NCBI GenBank assembly: GCA_937894515.1
Contig: CALCRH010000172.1
Coordinates: forward strand, 1 to 20,393
DNA: 20,393 bases
Direction of reading: 5' to 3'
Origin: an uncultured Clostridia bacterium
GTDB taxonomy: Bacteria; Bacillota; Clostridia; Oscillospirales; Oscillospiraceae
Shown here piece by piece: positions 13,593-20,393 of this stretch (its first letter is position 1; each line of letters begins with the position of its first letter). The notes below the pieces were generated by a model, which was not told the DNA's origin, did no database searches, and saw nothing but the letters and a program-made list of their open reading frames with translations. The translations under genes and the position numbers were made by a program.

Positions 13593-15269
13593 TTAGAAGA
13601 GTCCTGATATTTTCCCGTTTTCGTCCACGTCGATCTTCTCCGCAGCGGGAACCTTCGGCAATCCCGGCATGGTCATAATGTCGCCGGTCAGTGCCACGAT
13701 AAAGCCTGCACCGGCAGAAACCTTCAGATTTCTTACCTTCACCGTAAAGCCCTTGGGCGCACCCAAAAGGGCGGGATCATCGGAGAAAGAATACTGGGTC
13801 TTCGCCATGCAGATCGGCAGCTTATCAAAGCCCAACTCTGTGAGCTGCTTTACCTGCTTCACCGCATTTCCCACCAGCTCCACACCGTCAGCATGGTATA
13901 TCTTGGTGCAGATTGCATTCAGCTTCTCTTCAATGGAGCAGTCCAGGTCATAAGATTGGCGGAAATCATTGGGCTGTTCGCAGAGACGGACTACCTCGGC
14001 GGCCAATGCTTTTCCGCCCTCGCCGCCTTTGGCCCACACTTCGCTGAGAGCCACATTGACGCCCAACTCATTGCAGCGGCGCTCTACCAGCTCCAATTCA
14101 GCCTTTGTATCCGTGGGGAACGCATTGATCGCTACCACGCAGGGCAGGCCAAATACTTCTTTGATATTGCTCACATGCTGGAGCAGATTGGGCAGTCCCT
14201 TCTCCAGCGCTTCCAGATTTTCGCTGTTCAGATCAGCCTTTGCCACGCCGCCGTGATATTTCAGCGCCCGTACCGTAGCCACGATAACCACCGCGGAAGG
14301 TCTCAACCCGGCCATACGGCATTTGATGTCCAGAAATTTTTCCGCACCCAGATCAGCGGCAAAGCCGGCCTCCGTCACTACATAGTCTCCCAGCTTCAGA
14401 GCCATACGGGTAGCGGTAATGGAGTTGCAGCCATGGGCGATGTTGGCAAAGGGTCCGCCGTGGATGAAGGCGGGCGTTCCCTCCAGCGTCTGCACCAGAT
14501 TGGGCTTCAGCGCGTCTTTCAGCAGAGCCGCCATGGCGCCCTCTGCCTTGAGATCATGGGCAGTAACAGGCTTGCCGTCATAGGTGTAGGCCACGATGAT
14601 GCGTCCCAGTCGGGCTTTCAGATCTGTAATATCGCTGGCCAGACATAACACTGCCATAACCTCGCTGGCCACAGTGATTTCAAAGCCGTCCTCACGGGGC
14701 ACGCCCTGCATCCTGCCGCCCAGTCCGTCCACGATATTGCGGAGCTGGCGGTCATTCATATCTACCGCACGCTTCCACGTGATCTGCTTCACGTCAATGC
14801 CCAGTGCGTTGCCCTGCTGAATGTGATTGTCCAGCATGGCAGCCAACAGATTGTTGGCTGCACCGATGGCGTGGAAGTCACCGGTAAAGTGAAGGTTGAT
14901 GTCCTCCATGGGTACCACCTGAGCATAACCACCGCCGGCTGCACCGCCCTTCACGCCGAATACCGGTCCCAGAGAGGGCTCCCGCAGCGCAACGACAGCG
15001 TTCTTTCCGATCTTACGCAGGCCGTCCGTTAGTCCTACGGATGTGGTGGTCTTTCCCTCACCGGCCGGGGTGGGCGTGATCGCCGTCACCAGAATCAGCT
15101 TACCGTCCGGCTCGTCGGCTTTATCGCGCAGCAGTTGATAATCCACCTTGGCCTTGTAATTGCCATACTGCTCCAGATATTTTTCATCTACACCGGCGAT
15201 TTCGGCAATCTCGGTAATCTTTTTCTTCTGACAGGCCTGTGCGATCTCAATATCGCTTAAAAACGCCAT
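13593..15269 (-). CDS. fhs: formate-tetrahydrofolate ligase
   Basis: 558 residues, the typical length. The P-loop TPTPAGEGKTTTSVGL (65-80) is the family hallmark; REPSLGPVFGVKGGAAGGGYAQ (start of this signature near 100) and DINLHFTGDFHAI are also diagnostic. It makes 10-formyl-THF from formate, ATP and THF, or runs backwards to yield ATP and formate. ATG 15269 is chosen over an upstream in-frame start (15293) because AAGGAG at 15279-15284 fits it at 9 nt spacing. It follows panB by 20 bp and precedes fchA by 19 bp, so it belongs to the same operon. No acetyl-CoA pathway genes are seen here, so an acetogenic role cannot be claimed from this window. Confidence 0.97.
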   Translation of the reverse strand: MAFLSDIEIAQACQKKKITEIAEIAGVDEKYLEQYGNYKAKVDYQLLRDKADEPDGKLILVTAITPTPAGEGKTTTSVGLTDGLRKIGKNAVVALREPSLGPVFGVKGGAAGGGYAQVVPMEDINLHFTGDFHAIGAANNLLAAMLDNHIQQGNALGIDVKQITWKRAVDMNDRQLRNIVDGLGGRMQGVPREDGFEITVASEVMAVLCLASDITDLKARLGRIIVAYTYDGKPVTAHDLKAEGAMAALLKDALKPNLVQTLEGTPAFIHGGPFANIAHGCNSITATRMALKLGDYVVTEAGFAADLGAEKFLDIKCRMAGLRPSAVVIVATVRALKYHGGVAKADLNSENLEALEKGLPNLLQHVSNIKEVFGLPCVVAINAFPTDTKAELELVERRCNELGVNVALSEVWAKGGEGGKALAAEVVRLCEQPNDFRQSYDLDCSIEEKLNAICTKIYHADGVELVGNAVKQVKQLTELGFDKLPICMAKTQYSFSDDPALLGAPKGFTVKVRNLKVSAGAGFIVALTGDIMTMPGLPKVPAAEKIDVDENGKISGLF

Positions 15270-15289
15270 AGTATCGCTCTCCTTTGCAA

Positions 15290-16120
15290 TCAATAAAGCT
15301 TGGGAATCTCCACAGCCTTGTTGAAACTGGTGGATTCATCCGGGAATACGCCGGTAACGGATTCTTCGTGGAACTTATTGAAACCTGCCACCATCTGCTC
15401 ACGAATGTTGGCAAAATGCTTAACGAATTTAGGCTTAAAGCCGTTGTACATACCCAGCAGATCATAAGAAACAAGCACCTGGCAATCCACATCCGGACCT
15501 GCACCGATTCCCAGCACGGGAATGCTCAGCTCTTCCGTAAGAGCCTTAGCCACGACCTTGGGAATGCACTCCACAACAATAGAGAACGCACCGGCCTCTT
15601 CAATTTCCTTTGCAGCCTTCAGCAGAGCCGCCGCACCTTCGGGAGTTCCGCCCTGCACCTTAAAGCCGCCCACCGAACTGGCAGTCTGCGGAGTCAGTCC
15701 GATATGGCCCATAACCGGGATACCGGCATCGACCAGCCGCCGGATCGTGGGGGCCATATTGGCACCTTCCAGCTTGATGGCATCGCAGTTGGTCTCCATC
15801 AGCATACGGCTGCAGTTGGCAATGGCCTGTTCCGGACTCTGGTTGTAAGAGCCAAAAGGCATATCGCCGACAACGAAGGTATGGGGAGCTCCCAAGACAA
15901 CAGGCTTAATATGGTGGATCATATCATCCATCGTAACGCCAACGGTGGTGCTGCGCCCCAACATACACATCGCCAGGGAATCACCCACCAGGATAATCTC
16001 CACGTCACTTTCGTCCACAATGGACGCCATCGTATAGTCATAGGCCGTGGTATAAGCAAACTTTCTACCTTCCTGCTTAAATTTCTTAAAGTCAGGAATT
16101 GTCATCTTGATTTTTTCCAT
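15290..16120 (-). CDS. panB: 3-methyl-2-oxobutanoate hydroxymethyltransferase
   Basis: 276 residues, standard length. It transfers a hydroxymethyl group from 5,10-methylene-THF to ketoisovalerate to give ketopantoate, the first step to pantothenate and CoA. Seen: LVGDSLAMCMLG (Asp47, metal), GDMPFGSY (Asp86, metal), AIKLEGA (Lys116, Glu118), HIGLTPQ (138-144) and VVECIPK (Glu183, probable catalytic base). It is the first gene of the folate operon, with AAAGGTGG 10 nt before the ATG. panC and panD are not in the window. Being first before fhs-fchA-folD suggests its expression is tied to the one-carbon supply it consumes. The 90 bp upstream is A+T-rich with TATTAT and TATGAT stretches, but I cannot fix a promoter. 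Confidence 0.95.
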   Translation of the reverse strand: MEKIKMTIPDFKKFKQEGRKFAYTTAYDYTMASIVDESDVEIILVGDSLAMCMLGRSTTVGVTMDDMIHHIKPVVLGAPHTFVVGDMPFGSYNQSPEQAIANCSRMLMETNCDAIKLEGANMAPTIRRLVDAGIPVMGHIGLTPQTASSVGGFKVQGGTPEGAAALLKAAKEIEEAGAFSIVVECIPKVVAKALTEELSIPVLGIGAGPDVDCQVLVSYDLLGMYNGFKPKFVKHFANIREQMVAGFNKFHEESVTGVFPDESTSFNKAVEIPKLY

Positions 16121-16211
16121 ATTGAATTGCCACCTTTCCTAAAATTGATTCACATTACTCTGATACATATCATAATACACTTCTTGGAATAATCAGTCTA
16201 CTATTATTTTT

Positions 16212-16252
16212 TTAACTATTGCGGCCCGCACTACGCGGGCCGCAATAGTTAA
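16212..16252. repeat. 18-bp perfect inverted repeat (hairpin) between the symporter gene and panB
   Basis: TTAACTATTGCGGCCCGC (16212-16229) and its exact complement (16235-16252) flank a 5-nt loop. It lies 41 bp past the symporter stop on the minus strand, where a terminator would be expected. However, the stem is followed by an A-run on that strand rather than a U-run, and the plus strand lacks a T-run after it as well. It may stop or stabilise the ilvE-symporter transcript by another route. The G+C core (GCGGCCCGC) is embedded in very A+T-rich DNA. Confidence 0.85.
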
Positions 16253-16293
16253 GGAGAGGGAAGATTCAAATCGGCTGCAAACCATTTTTTATT

Positions 16294-17682
16294 TTAGAAC
16301 CAGCCAAAGCCGAAGAAACTGTTCATCTGTGCAATCAGTGCAAAAGTCAGCAGCACAGGTGCGATCCACTTCATGCAGAACATGGTAAACTTCTTGCTCT
16401 TCCAGACATTGCCTTCCAGTTCAATTTCTTCAGCCATCCACTTCGTGCCCAGCTTCCAACCGATGAGAATGGCGGTTGCCAGAGAGCCCAGCGGAATCAG
16501 AATACCTTCGGAGAACAGATCGAAGAAGTCCATCCAGCAGAAGCCCAGAGGCTGGATCATACCGTTGGAGCCGAGGCCGTCGAAAGCAACGATAACACCG
16601 GTCAGCAGGTTGAATGCCGCCACTGCCAGCAGGATAGGCGTACGGGGAGCTTTCTTGCCCTTTTCAACGCATACGTCGCTGATAAAGGCAACGGGGGCTT
16701 CAAACATGGAGACCAGAGAGGTCAGCTCGGCAATGGTGACCAGCAGATACATCAAAGCGCCGAAGAGCGGGCCCACCTTGCCCATGTCGTTAAACACGGT
16801 CTGCAGCGTGACAAACAGCAAAGCCGTACCGCCGGTGGGCTCCTGACCGAATGCGAACACGGCGGGGAATACGGCGCAGCCGGCCAGAACAGCGACCAGA
16901 GTATCAAAAATGCAAACCAGAACAGCAGACTTCTCAATGTTCTCTTTCTTGTTCAGGTAAGCACCGTAGGTGACCATGATGGCCATGCCCAGAGACAGGG
17001 AGAAGAATGCCTGACCGGTGGCCTTACCGAAAACGGAGATCCAGCCGGTACCCTTGAACACGCTCCAGTCGGGCTTGAACATAAACGCCAGACCGGCGGA
17101 AGAACCGGGCAGAGACAGGGACTTGATGATAACGATAATCAGCATACCGACCAGCGTAGGCATTGCGTACTTGCAGAACTTCTCAATGCCGGAGGTACCG
17201 GTATACATGATCACAACCGTCAGTACAACAGCCAGCAGGGTCAGCAGAGCAGCTTCCCAGCCGTTGCTCAGGAACTTGGTCCAGTAAGCAGCGGGATCGC
17301 CGCCGTTAATGCCCCAGCTTGCACCAAACAGCGTGCCGATGTTGCCGATGAAGTACTTCATACAGTATGCCGTCAGAGTTGCGCAGAAGCCGGTGATCAG
17401 AAGAATGGAAGCCGCACCGGCCCAGCCGATCCAGGAAGCGCCCTTGGATGCGCCGCGATAGCAGGCTACAACGCCCTTGCCGTGCTTACGTCCGATAACG
17501 AACTCACCCTGCATGACGACGAAACCCAGACAGGCGACAATGACCAGATAGCAAAGCAGGAACGCAAAGCCGCCGTTGCTGCCCATCTTATAGGGGAAGC
17601 CCCAGATATTACCTACGCCGACGGCAGAACCGACAGCGGCCATGATAAAGCCAAACGATGAAGCAAATTTATTGTTTTTCAT
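16294..17682 (-). CDS. neurotransmitter:sodium symporter (NSS/SNF) family amino-acid transporter
   Basis: 462 residues with about 11-12 membrane segments, as in bacterial LeuT/MhsT-like proteins. The first helix carries the family signature AAVGSAVGVGNIWGFPYKMGSNGG (begins at 15; unwound substrate/sodium site), followed by GGFAFLLCYL. Such proteins import amino acids with sodium. ATG 17682 fits AAGGAG (17694-17699) at 11 nt; a GTG at 17694 overlaps that site and is rejected. It follows ilvE by 72 bp with no promoter or terminator seen between, so it is probably cotranscribed and under the same GntR operators. This makes a branched-chain or hydrophobic amino acid a reasonable substrate guess, but the binding-site residues were not analysed in enough depth to say. 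Confidence 0.93.
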   Translation of the reverse strand: MKNNKFASSFGFIMAAVGSAVGVGNIWGFPYKMGSNGGFAFLLCYLVIVACLGFVVMQGEFVIGRKHGKGVVACYRGASKGASWIGWAGAASILLITGFCATLTAYCMKYFIGNIGTLFGASWGINGGDPAAYWTKFLSNGWEAALLTLLAVVLTVVIMYTGTSGIEKFCKYAMPTLVGMLIIVIIKSLSLPGSSAGLAFMFKPDWSVFKGTGWISVFGKATGQAFFSLSLGMAIMVTYGAYLNKKENIEKSAVLVCIFDTLVAVLAGCAVFPAVFAFGQEPTGGTALLFVTLQTVFNDMGKVGPLFGALMYLLVTIAELTSLVSMFEAPVAFISDVCVEKGKKAPRTPILLAVAAFNLLTGVIVAFDGLGSNGMIQPLGFCWMDFFDLFSEGILIPLGSLATAILIGWKLGTKWMAEEIELEGNVWKSKKFTMFCMKWIAPVLLTFALIAQMNSFFGFGWF

Positions 17683-17754
17683 GATTATGTTCACTCCTTC
17701 TATTATTTTGTTTTAGGGGTGCGTATCATTTCAGTATTTGCGGCATTGTCGTGG

Positions 17755-18831
17755 TTACTTGCAAACGGTTACCCAACCGAACTTGTCTTCATAGTTGCCC
17801 AGCTGGATATTCAGCAGCCGGTCATACAGATACTTGGCCTTGGGGCCGATCTCGCCGTTGTTGACCACGATCTCCTCGCCCTTATAGCACAGCTTGCCAA
17901 CAGGGGCCACCACTGCGGCGGTGCCGGTACCGAAGGCCTCGTTCAGGCGGCCCTCGTGAGAGGCCTTGACCACTTCATCAATGGACAGGCGGCGTTCTTC
18001 GGTCTTAAAGCCGGCATCCTTTGCCAGTTCCAGAATGGAATCACGGGTCACACCGGGAAGGATGGTGCCGTCCAGCGGAGCGGTAATGATGGTGTCATCA
18101 ATGACAAACATCATGTTCATTCCGCCGACTTCCTCCACATACTTGTGCTCTTTGGCATCCAGCCACAGCACCTGCTCATAGCCCTTCGCCTCAGCCCGGG
18201 CAGCTGCCAGCAGGCTGCCGGCATAGTTGCCGCCGCACTTGGCAAAGCCGGTGCCGCCGGGTGCCGCACGAATGAACTCCTCTTCCACATAGATGTTTAC
18301 GGGATTCATGCCGTTCTTAAAGTATGCACCGGAGGGAGCACAAAGGATAAAGAACAGATATCTGCTGGAGGGATGAACGCCCAGGAACGGATCAACGGCG
18401 ATCATGGCAGGACGCAGCACCAGAGATGTACCGTAGGCATGAGGTGCCCATTCACGCTCAACATCTACGATGGCATTCAGCGCTTCCAGATACATATCCG
18501 GATCCATGGTGGGCATACACATACGCTCCGCGGACTGATTCCATCTCTCCGCATTCTTTCTGGCGCGGAAGAACAGAATGTCATCGTTCTTGCTGCGGTA
18601 GGCCTTCATGCCTTCAAAAATCTCCTGGCCATAGTGCAGTACCGTAGCGGCAGGGTCCAATGCCAAATCGTGATACGGCTCGATGCGGGCATTATGCCAG
18701 CCATTCTCGGGATCATAGTCCATCAGGAACATATGATCGGAGAAATACTTACCGAAGCCAAGCGTCCCGGCTTCTTCCTGAGCAAGAGGCTTTGCGAATG
18801 GTTTGGTAGTACGAGTAATCTTAATATCCAT
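17755..18831 (-). CDS. ilvE: branched-chain amino acid aminotransferase
   Basis: 358 residues, the length of the longer (eukaryote/Bacillus-like) BCAT subgroup of fold type IV PLP enzymes. HYGQEIFEGMKAYR (67-80) is the conserved substrate loop; GFAKCGGNYAGSLLAA (195-210) holds the PLP lysine, Lys198; EVGGMNMMFV and TILPGVTRDSIL are PLP phosphate-site motifs; GTGTAAVVAPVG closes the cofactor site. It exchanges amino groups between Val/Leu/Ile and 2-oxoglutarate; from valine it gives ketoisovalerate, the substrate of PanB encoded 1.6 kb downstream. ATG 18831 follows AGGAG at 7 nt; the upstream in-frame start (18867) has no such site. A strong promoter with two FadR-type operator sites lies upstream, next to a GntR-family regulator gene. 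Confidence 0.96.
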   Translation of the reverse strand: MDIKITRTTKPFAKPLAQEEAGTLGFGKYFSDHMFLMDYDPENGWHNARIEPYHDLALDPAATVLHYGQEIFEGMKAYRSKNDDILFFRARKNAERWNQSAERMCMPTMDPDMYLEALNAIVDVEREWAPHAYGTSLVLRPAMIAVDPFLGVHPSSRYLFFILCAPSGAYFKNGMNPVNIYVEEEFIRAAPGGTGFAKCGGNYAGSLLAAARAEAKGYEQVLWLDAKEHKYVEEVGGMNMMFVIDDTIITAPLDGTILPGVTRDSILELAKDAGFKTEERRLSIDEVVKASHEGRLNEAFGTGTAAVVAPVGKLCYKGEEIVVNNGEIGPKAKYLYDRLLNIQLGNYEDKFGWVTVCK

Positions 18832-18855
18832 GCATTTTCTCCTCTTCTTTAAGAT

Positions 18856-18888
18856 TAGACCAACCATATTTTTATTTTGGTCCTACCA
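18856..18888 (-). promoter_or_regulatory. two FadR-type GntR operator half-palindromes at the ilvE promoter
   Basis: On the minus strand TGGTAGGACCA (18878-18888) fits the FadR-subfamily consensus TNGTNNNACNA exactly, starting 3 nt after the -10 and covering the expected transcription start. TGGTTGGTCTA (18856-18866) fits with one mismatch, 22 bp (about two helical turns) further. Placement predicts repression of ilvE and the symporter gene. Assignment to the neighbouring GntR protein is inference. Confidence 0.72.
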
Positions 18889-18891
18889 CAT

Positions 18892-18920
18892 ATTGTAAAT
18901 TAGTTCGGCTAATTTGTCAA
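18892..18920 (-). promoter_or_regulatory. promoter of ilvE and the symporter gene
   Basis: On the minus strand TTGACA (18915-18920) and TACAAT (18892-18897) with a 17-bp spacer, a near-perfect sigma-70-type promoter in A+T-rich DNA. The start site would be near 18885, inside the first operator. Confidence 0.88.
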
Positions 18921-19033
18921 TCGAAAAGTTCTTTTTTCCTTTTTCCCCAAATATTGCTGTATCAAAATGTGTATTTCGCCCAAAAAATCTGGATGCGCGC
19001 CTCCCATTTCTCAACTTGCCCTACCAAAACAGC

Positions 19034-19068
19034 AGAGCGGTGATGTATCATCATACATTCACCGCTCT
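19034..19068 (-). terminator. hairpin terminator after the GntR gene
   Basis: AGAGCGGTGA and TGTAT (19034-19048) pair with ATACATTCACCGCTCT (19053-19068), 15 bp with one bulged base. On the minus strand it is followed by GCTGTTTTGG, a short U-run, 20 bp past the GntR stop. A weak operator-like sequence (TGGTAGGGCAA, minus strand, 19016-19026) lies just beyond it. Confidence 0.72.
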
Positions 19069-19087
19069 GTCTGAGGCTATTTATTTG

Positions 19088-19828
19088 TCAAACGATATAG
19101 GTTATCTCTTCTGTGGATTTCTCTTCCTGCATAGAGACTTCACCGCGTTCTTTCATGACATCTTTCAAATCCTTCAGTGCCTGCATGAGATGGTGTCTGG
19201 CTGCCAATGCAGCGCCCACCTCATCCCGCTGAAGGAGTGCTTCCGCAATGAGCGGATGGTACTTCAGGGTATTTGCCTTGTTGCGATCCTCATCCATCAT
19301 AACATAGCCCAGATGTGCCGACTGGTGAATGGACGGAATAACCCGGATAAAGCCCAGATTATGGCTGGCCTCCGCGATGGAAGCGTGAAATTTGCGGTCT
19401 GCTTCTGACCATGGCTGACCTGATTTGATCAGTTCCCGGCACAGTCGGTCATAGTACAGAATATTCTGAATCTCCTCACTGCTTGCTCGCTGAACAGCCA
19501 TCCGTATGGCTGCACATTCCATGACCATGCGCATCTCATAAAGGTCTTGCATCAGTTGATAGGGTTTATCTTCCATTGCAAAACCAAACGGATCGCCGTC
19601 TGTACCGGGATTAGTGGCAACATATGTACCGCTGTGGGGCTTGGTCACCAAAATGTGATTGGCGTTTAACACCTTGATTGCTTCCCGCAATGTATTTCTG
19701 CTGACTTGAAATTGCTCTGCCAGCTGACGCTCATTTGGCAGGCGTTCCCCCGGTAACCATTTTTTTTCAGATAGAACTGCATCTGTCATTCGGCTAACAA
19801 CTAATTCTATTGTGGAATTTCTTTGCAC
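19088..19828 (-). CDS. GntR-family regulator, FadR subfamily (FCD domain)
   Basis: 246 residues. Residues 8-72 are the winged HTH: LPGERLPNERQLAEQFQVSRNTLREAIKVL (starts 25, ends near 54) and the wing HSGTYVA. Residues 90-225 are the all-helical FCD ligand domain with its metal-site pattern: Asp144 and His148 (DRKFH), His191 (YHPLIAEAL), and His213 (RHHLMQAL). Members bind small carboxylates, often with a metal. Start is GTG 19828, supported by GGAGG 9 nt upstream; the next ATG would cut into the HTH. A TATAAT (19855-19860) precedes it, overlapped at its downstream side by TGGTTTAAGCA, a one-mismatch operator, which suggests autoregulation. Targets are probably itself and the ilvE-symporter unit. 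The ligand may be an amino or keto acid, but this is a guess from context. Confidence 0.93.
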   Translation of the reverse strand: MQRNSTIELVVSRMTDAVLSEKKWLPGERLPNERQLAEQFQVSRNTLREAIKVLNANHILVTKPHSGTYVATNPGTDGDPFGFAMEDKPYQLMQDLYEMRMVMECAAIRMAVQRASSEEIQNILYYDRLCRELIKSGQPWSEADRKFHASIAEASHNLGFIRVIPSIHQSAHLGYVMMDEDRNKANTLKYHPLIAEALLQRDEVGAALAARHHLMQALKDLKDVMKERGEVSMQEEKSTEEITYIV

Positions 19829-19844
19829 AGTATTAGCCCTCCTA

Positions 19845-19860
19845 TGCTTAAACCATTATA
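19845..19860 (-). promoter_or_regulatory. -10 box and operator-like site of the GntR gene
   Basis: On the minus strand TATAAT (19855-19860) runs directly into TGGTTTAAGCA (19845-19855), which matches TNGTNNNACNA except at one position. The -35 region (TTTAGT, 17 bp upstream) is weak. The layout copies that at ilvE, where the operator follows the -10. Confidence 0.55.
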
Positions 19861-19955
19861 ATAAAATTACATTTAACACTAAATGCATGGCGGTCAGTAT
19901 TATCCTGCTATTTCTCAGCGAGAATTGTAACCGCTCATTATTCCTCATCAGTTTA

Positions 19956-20048
19956 TCATGGTTCTCCGAAAATATCAATACAAGCCTTATTCGTAGCTTC
20001 ACATAAATGCAGTGTTATACTGAAAACCATTTCTTCATTTGCCTTCAT
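19956..20048 (-). other. 30-codon open frame of unknown status
   Basis: On the minus strand an ATG overlapping the stop of the fragment at 20045-20161 (ATGA) opens a 30-residue frame, MKANEEMVFSITLHLCEATN then KACIDIFGEP, followed by several stops. No good ribosome-binding site precedes it. I recognise no family. It could be a remnant of the same decayed locus. The rest of the 468-bp stretch from 19829 to 20296 holds the GntR promoter, two divergent promoters and no other gene. Confidence 0.3.
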
Positions 20049-20161
20049 ATCCCATCTTTACTATCCGGTTGTACAGGCTGCAAGTCGTTCAGTCCCGCTT
20101 TCAGGGCATCGTAGACGGCCTTTTCCTGCTTATTCAGTTGATTATAATAATACCCCGCCAC
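20045..20161 (-). pseudogene. N-terminal remnant of a transglutaminase-like/hypothetical protein gene
   Basis: On the minus strand GTG 20161, 9 nt from AAGGAA, opens 38 codons: AGYYYNQLNKQEKAVYDALK, then AGLNDLQPVQPDSKDGI and a stop. The Y-Y-N-Q-L-N-x-x-E-x-x-V-Y-x-A-L-x-x-G-L pattern resembles the N-terminal helix of large transglutaminase-domain proteins of Clostridia, but nothing of the body follows. Promoter and ribosome-binding site look intact, so a short peptide may still be made. Family recall is from pattern only. Confidence 0.5.
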
Positions 20162-20185
20162 GACGCCCACTTCCTTTCTGCCCCC

Positions 20186-20214
20186 ATTATAACGCATCTA
20201 TCCCCAATAGTCGA
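20186..20214 (-). promoter_or_regulatory. promoter of the truncated gene remnant
   Basis: On the minus strand TCGACT (20209-20214, 4 of 6) and TATAAT (20186-20191) with a 17-bp spacer, placing the start just before the ribosome-binding site of the 38-codon frame. Confidence 0.55.
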
Positions 20215-20236
20215 CCATAAAGTGTGGCGATTTTTG

Positions 20237-20265
20237 TTGTGTGTCACTCCCCCGCATGCTATAAT
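20237..20265 (+). promoter_or_regulatory. promoter of the EamA-type transporter gene
   Basis: TATAAT (20260-20265) with an upstream TGC makes an extended -10; TTGTGT (20237-20242) is a weak -35 at 17 bp. It diverges from the remnant's promoter. Confidence 0.75.
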
Positions 20266-20296
20266 TACCCCATCAAGACACGCAGGAGGGACAACT

Positions 20297-20393
20297 ATGC
20301 TTGCCTATATCTGGCCGATGGTGCTCATCATCGCTTCGAATACGGTTTATCAAATCTGCTCCAAGGGCATTCCCGGCAACGTCAGCCCGTTTG
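20297..20393 (+). CDS. EamA/DMT-type membrane transporter, N-terminus (3' truncated by window edge)
   Basis: Only 32 codons are present: MLAYIWPMVLIIASNTVYQI, then CSKGIPGNVSPF. The first hydrophobic helix ending in V-Y-Q-I-x-x-K, followed by a short turn containing N-x-x-P-F, resembles the first helix of EamA-type drug/metabolite transporters from Firmicutes. The start is fixed by GCAGGAGGG (20282-20289) and an extended -10 promoter upstream. The rest lies outside the window, so the family call is tentative. Confidence 0.7.
   Translation, partial: MLAYIWPMVLIIASNTVYQICSKGIPGNVSPF

Noticed and set aside
13593..15269. Wood-Ljungdahl acetogenesis locus
   Set aside because: fhs, fchA and folD are also common in non-acetogens; no metF, CO dehydrogenase, corrinoid protein or formate dehydrogenase genes are present in the window.
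17683..17694. GTG start at 17694 for the symporter
   Set aside because: The codon overlaps the AAGGAG that serves as ribosome-binding site; ATG 17682 has proper spacing.
1..20393. CRISPR arrays, tRNA or rRNA genes, insertion sequences, integrase or attachment sites
   Set aside because: None seen: no regularly spaced direct repeats, no cloverleaf-like or rRNA-like segments, and no transposase or integrase motifs in any frame.

Overview
The window looks like chromosomal DNA of an anaerobic gut-type Clostridia (Bacillota), probably Oscillospirales. Gene density is high, Shine-Dalgarno sites are strong (AGGAGG type), sigma-70-like promoters fit consensus, and the proteins resemble Oscillospiraceae families. 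The taxonomic placement is inference from protein flavour and gene order, not from a search. I see no rRNA, tRNA, CRISPR array, insertion sequence or phage genes.

Region 1 (1-4148, plus strand) is sugar catabolism. It holds the 3' end of xylB, then xylA, a textbook terminator, and a tightly packed trio: a YczE-type membrane protein, a PfkB-family sugar kinase and a class II ketose-bisphosphate aldolase. The trio's first ribosome-binding site abuts the terminator, so it is probably expressed by read-through.

Region 2 (4149-8945) is a mosaic accessory stretch. It carries a chimeric or frameshifted protein with half an effector-binding domain. Next comes an autoregulated TetR operon (consensus promoter overlapping a perfect palindrome) encoding a glycine-rich membrane protein and an effector-binding/zinc-ribbon protein. 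An XRE regulator with a multi-pass membrane domain and a TauE/SafE-type permease follow. Between the last two lies a deletion scar joining the 3' remnant of a GNAT acetyltransferase gene to the 5' remnant of an alpha/beta-hydrolase gene.

Region 3 (8946-16120, minus strand) is a one-carbon folate locus. In transcription order it reads panB, fhs, fchA, folD, formate-channel gene, then a tetrahydrofolate riboswitch with a hairpin that buries the ribosome-binding site, folT (folate ECF transporter S component), and a single gene fusing folylpolyglutamate synthase to 5-formyl-THF cyclo-ligase. FolD lacks the family's cyclohydrolase lysine and glutamine, which fits with a separate cyclohydrolase (FchA) being encoded just upstream. 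Together the genes import formate and folate, retain folate by glutamylation, recycle 5-formyl-THF, and interconvert formate and methylene-THF. PanB is one consumer of methylene-THF.

Region 4 (16212-20393) holds an amino-acid symporter (NSS family) downstream of branched-chain aminotransferase ilvE, whose promoter carries FadR-type GntR operator sites. The likely regulator gene (GntR/FCD) lies directly upstream. IlvE yields ketoisovalerate, the other PanB substrate, so regions 3 and 4 may be metabolically linked. The window ends with a truncated small-gene remnant and the divergent start of an EamA/DMT-type transporter.
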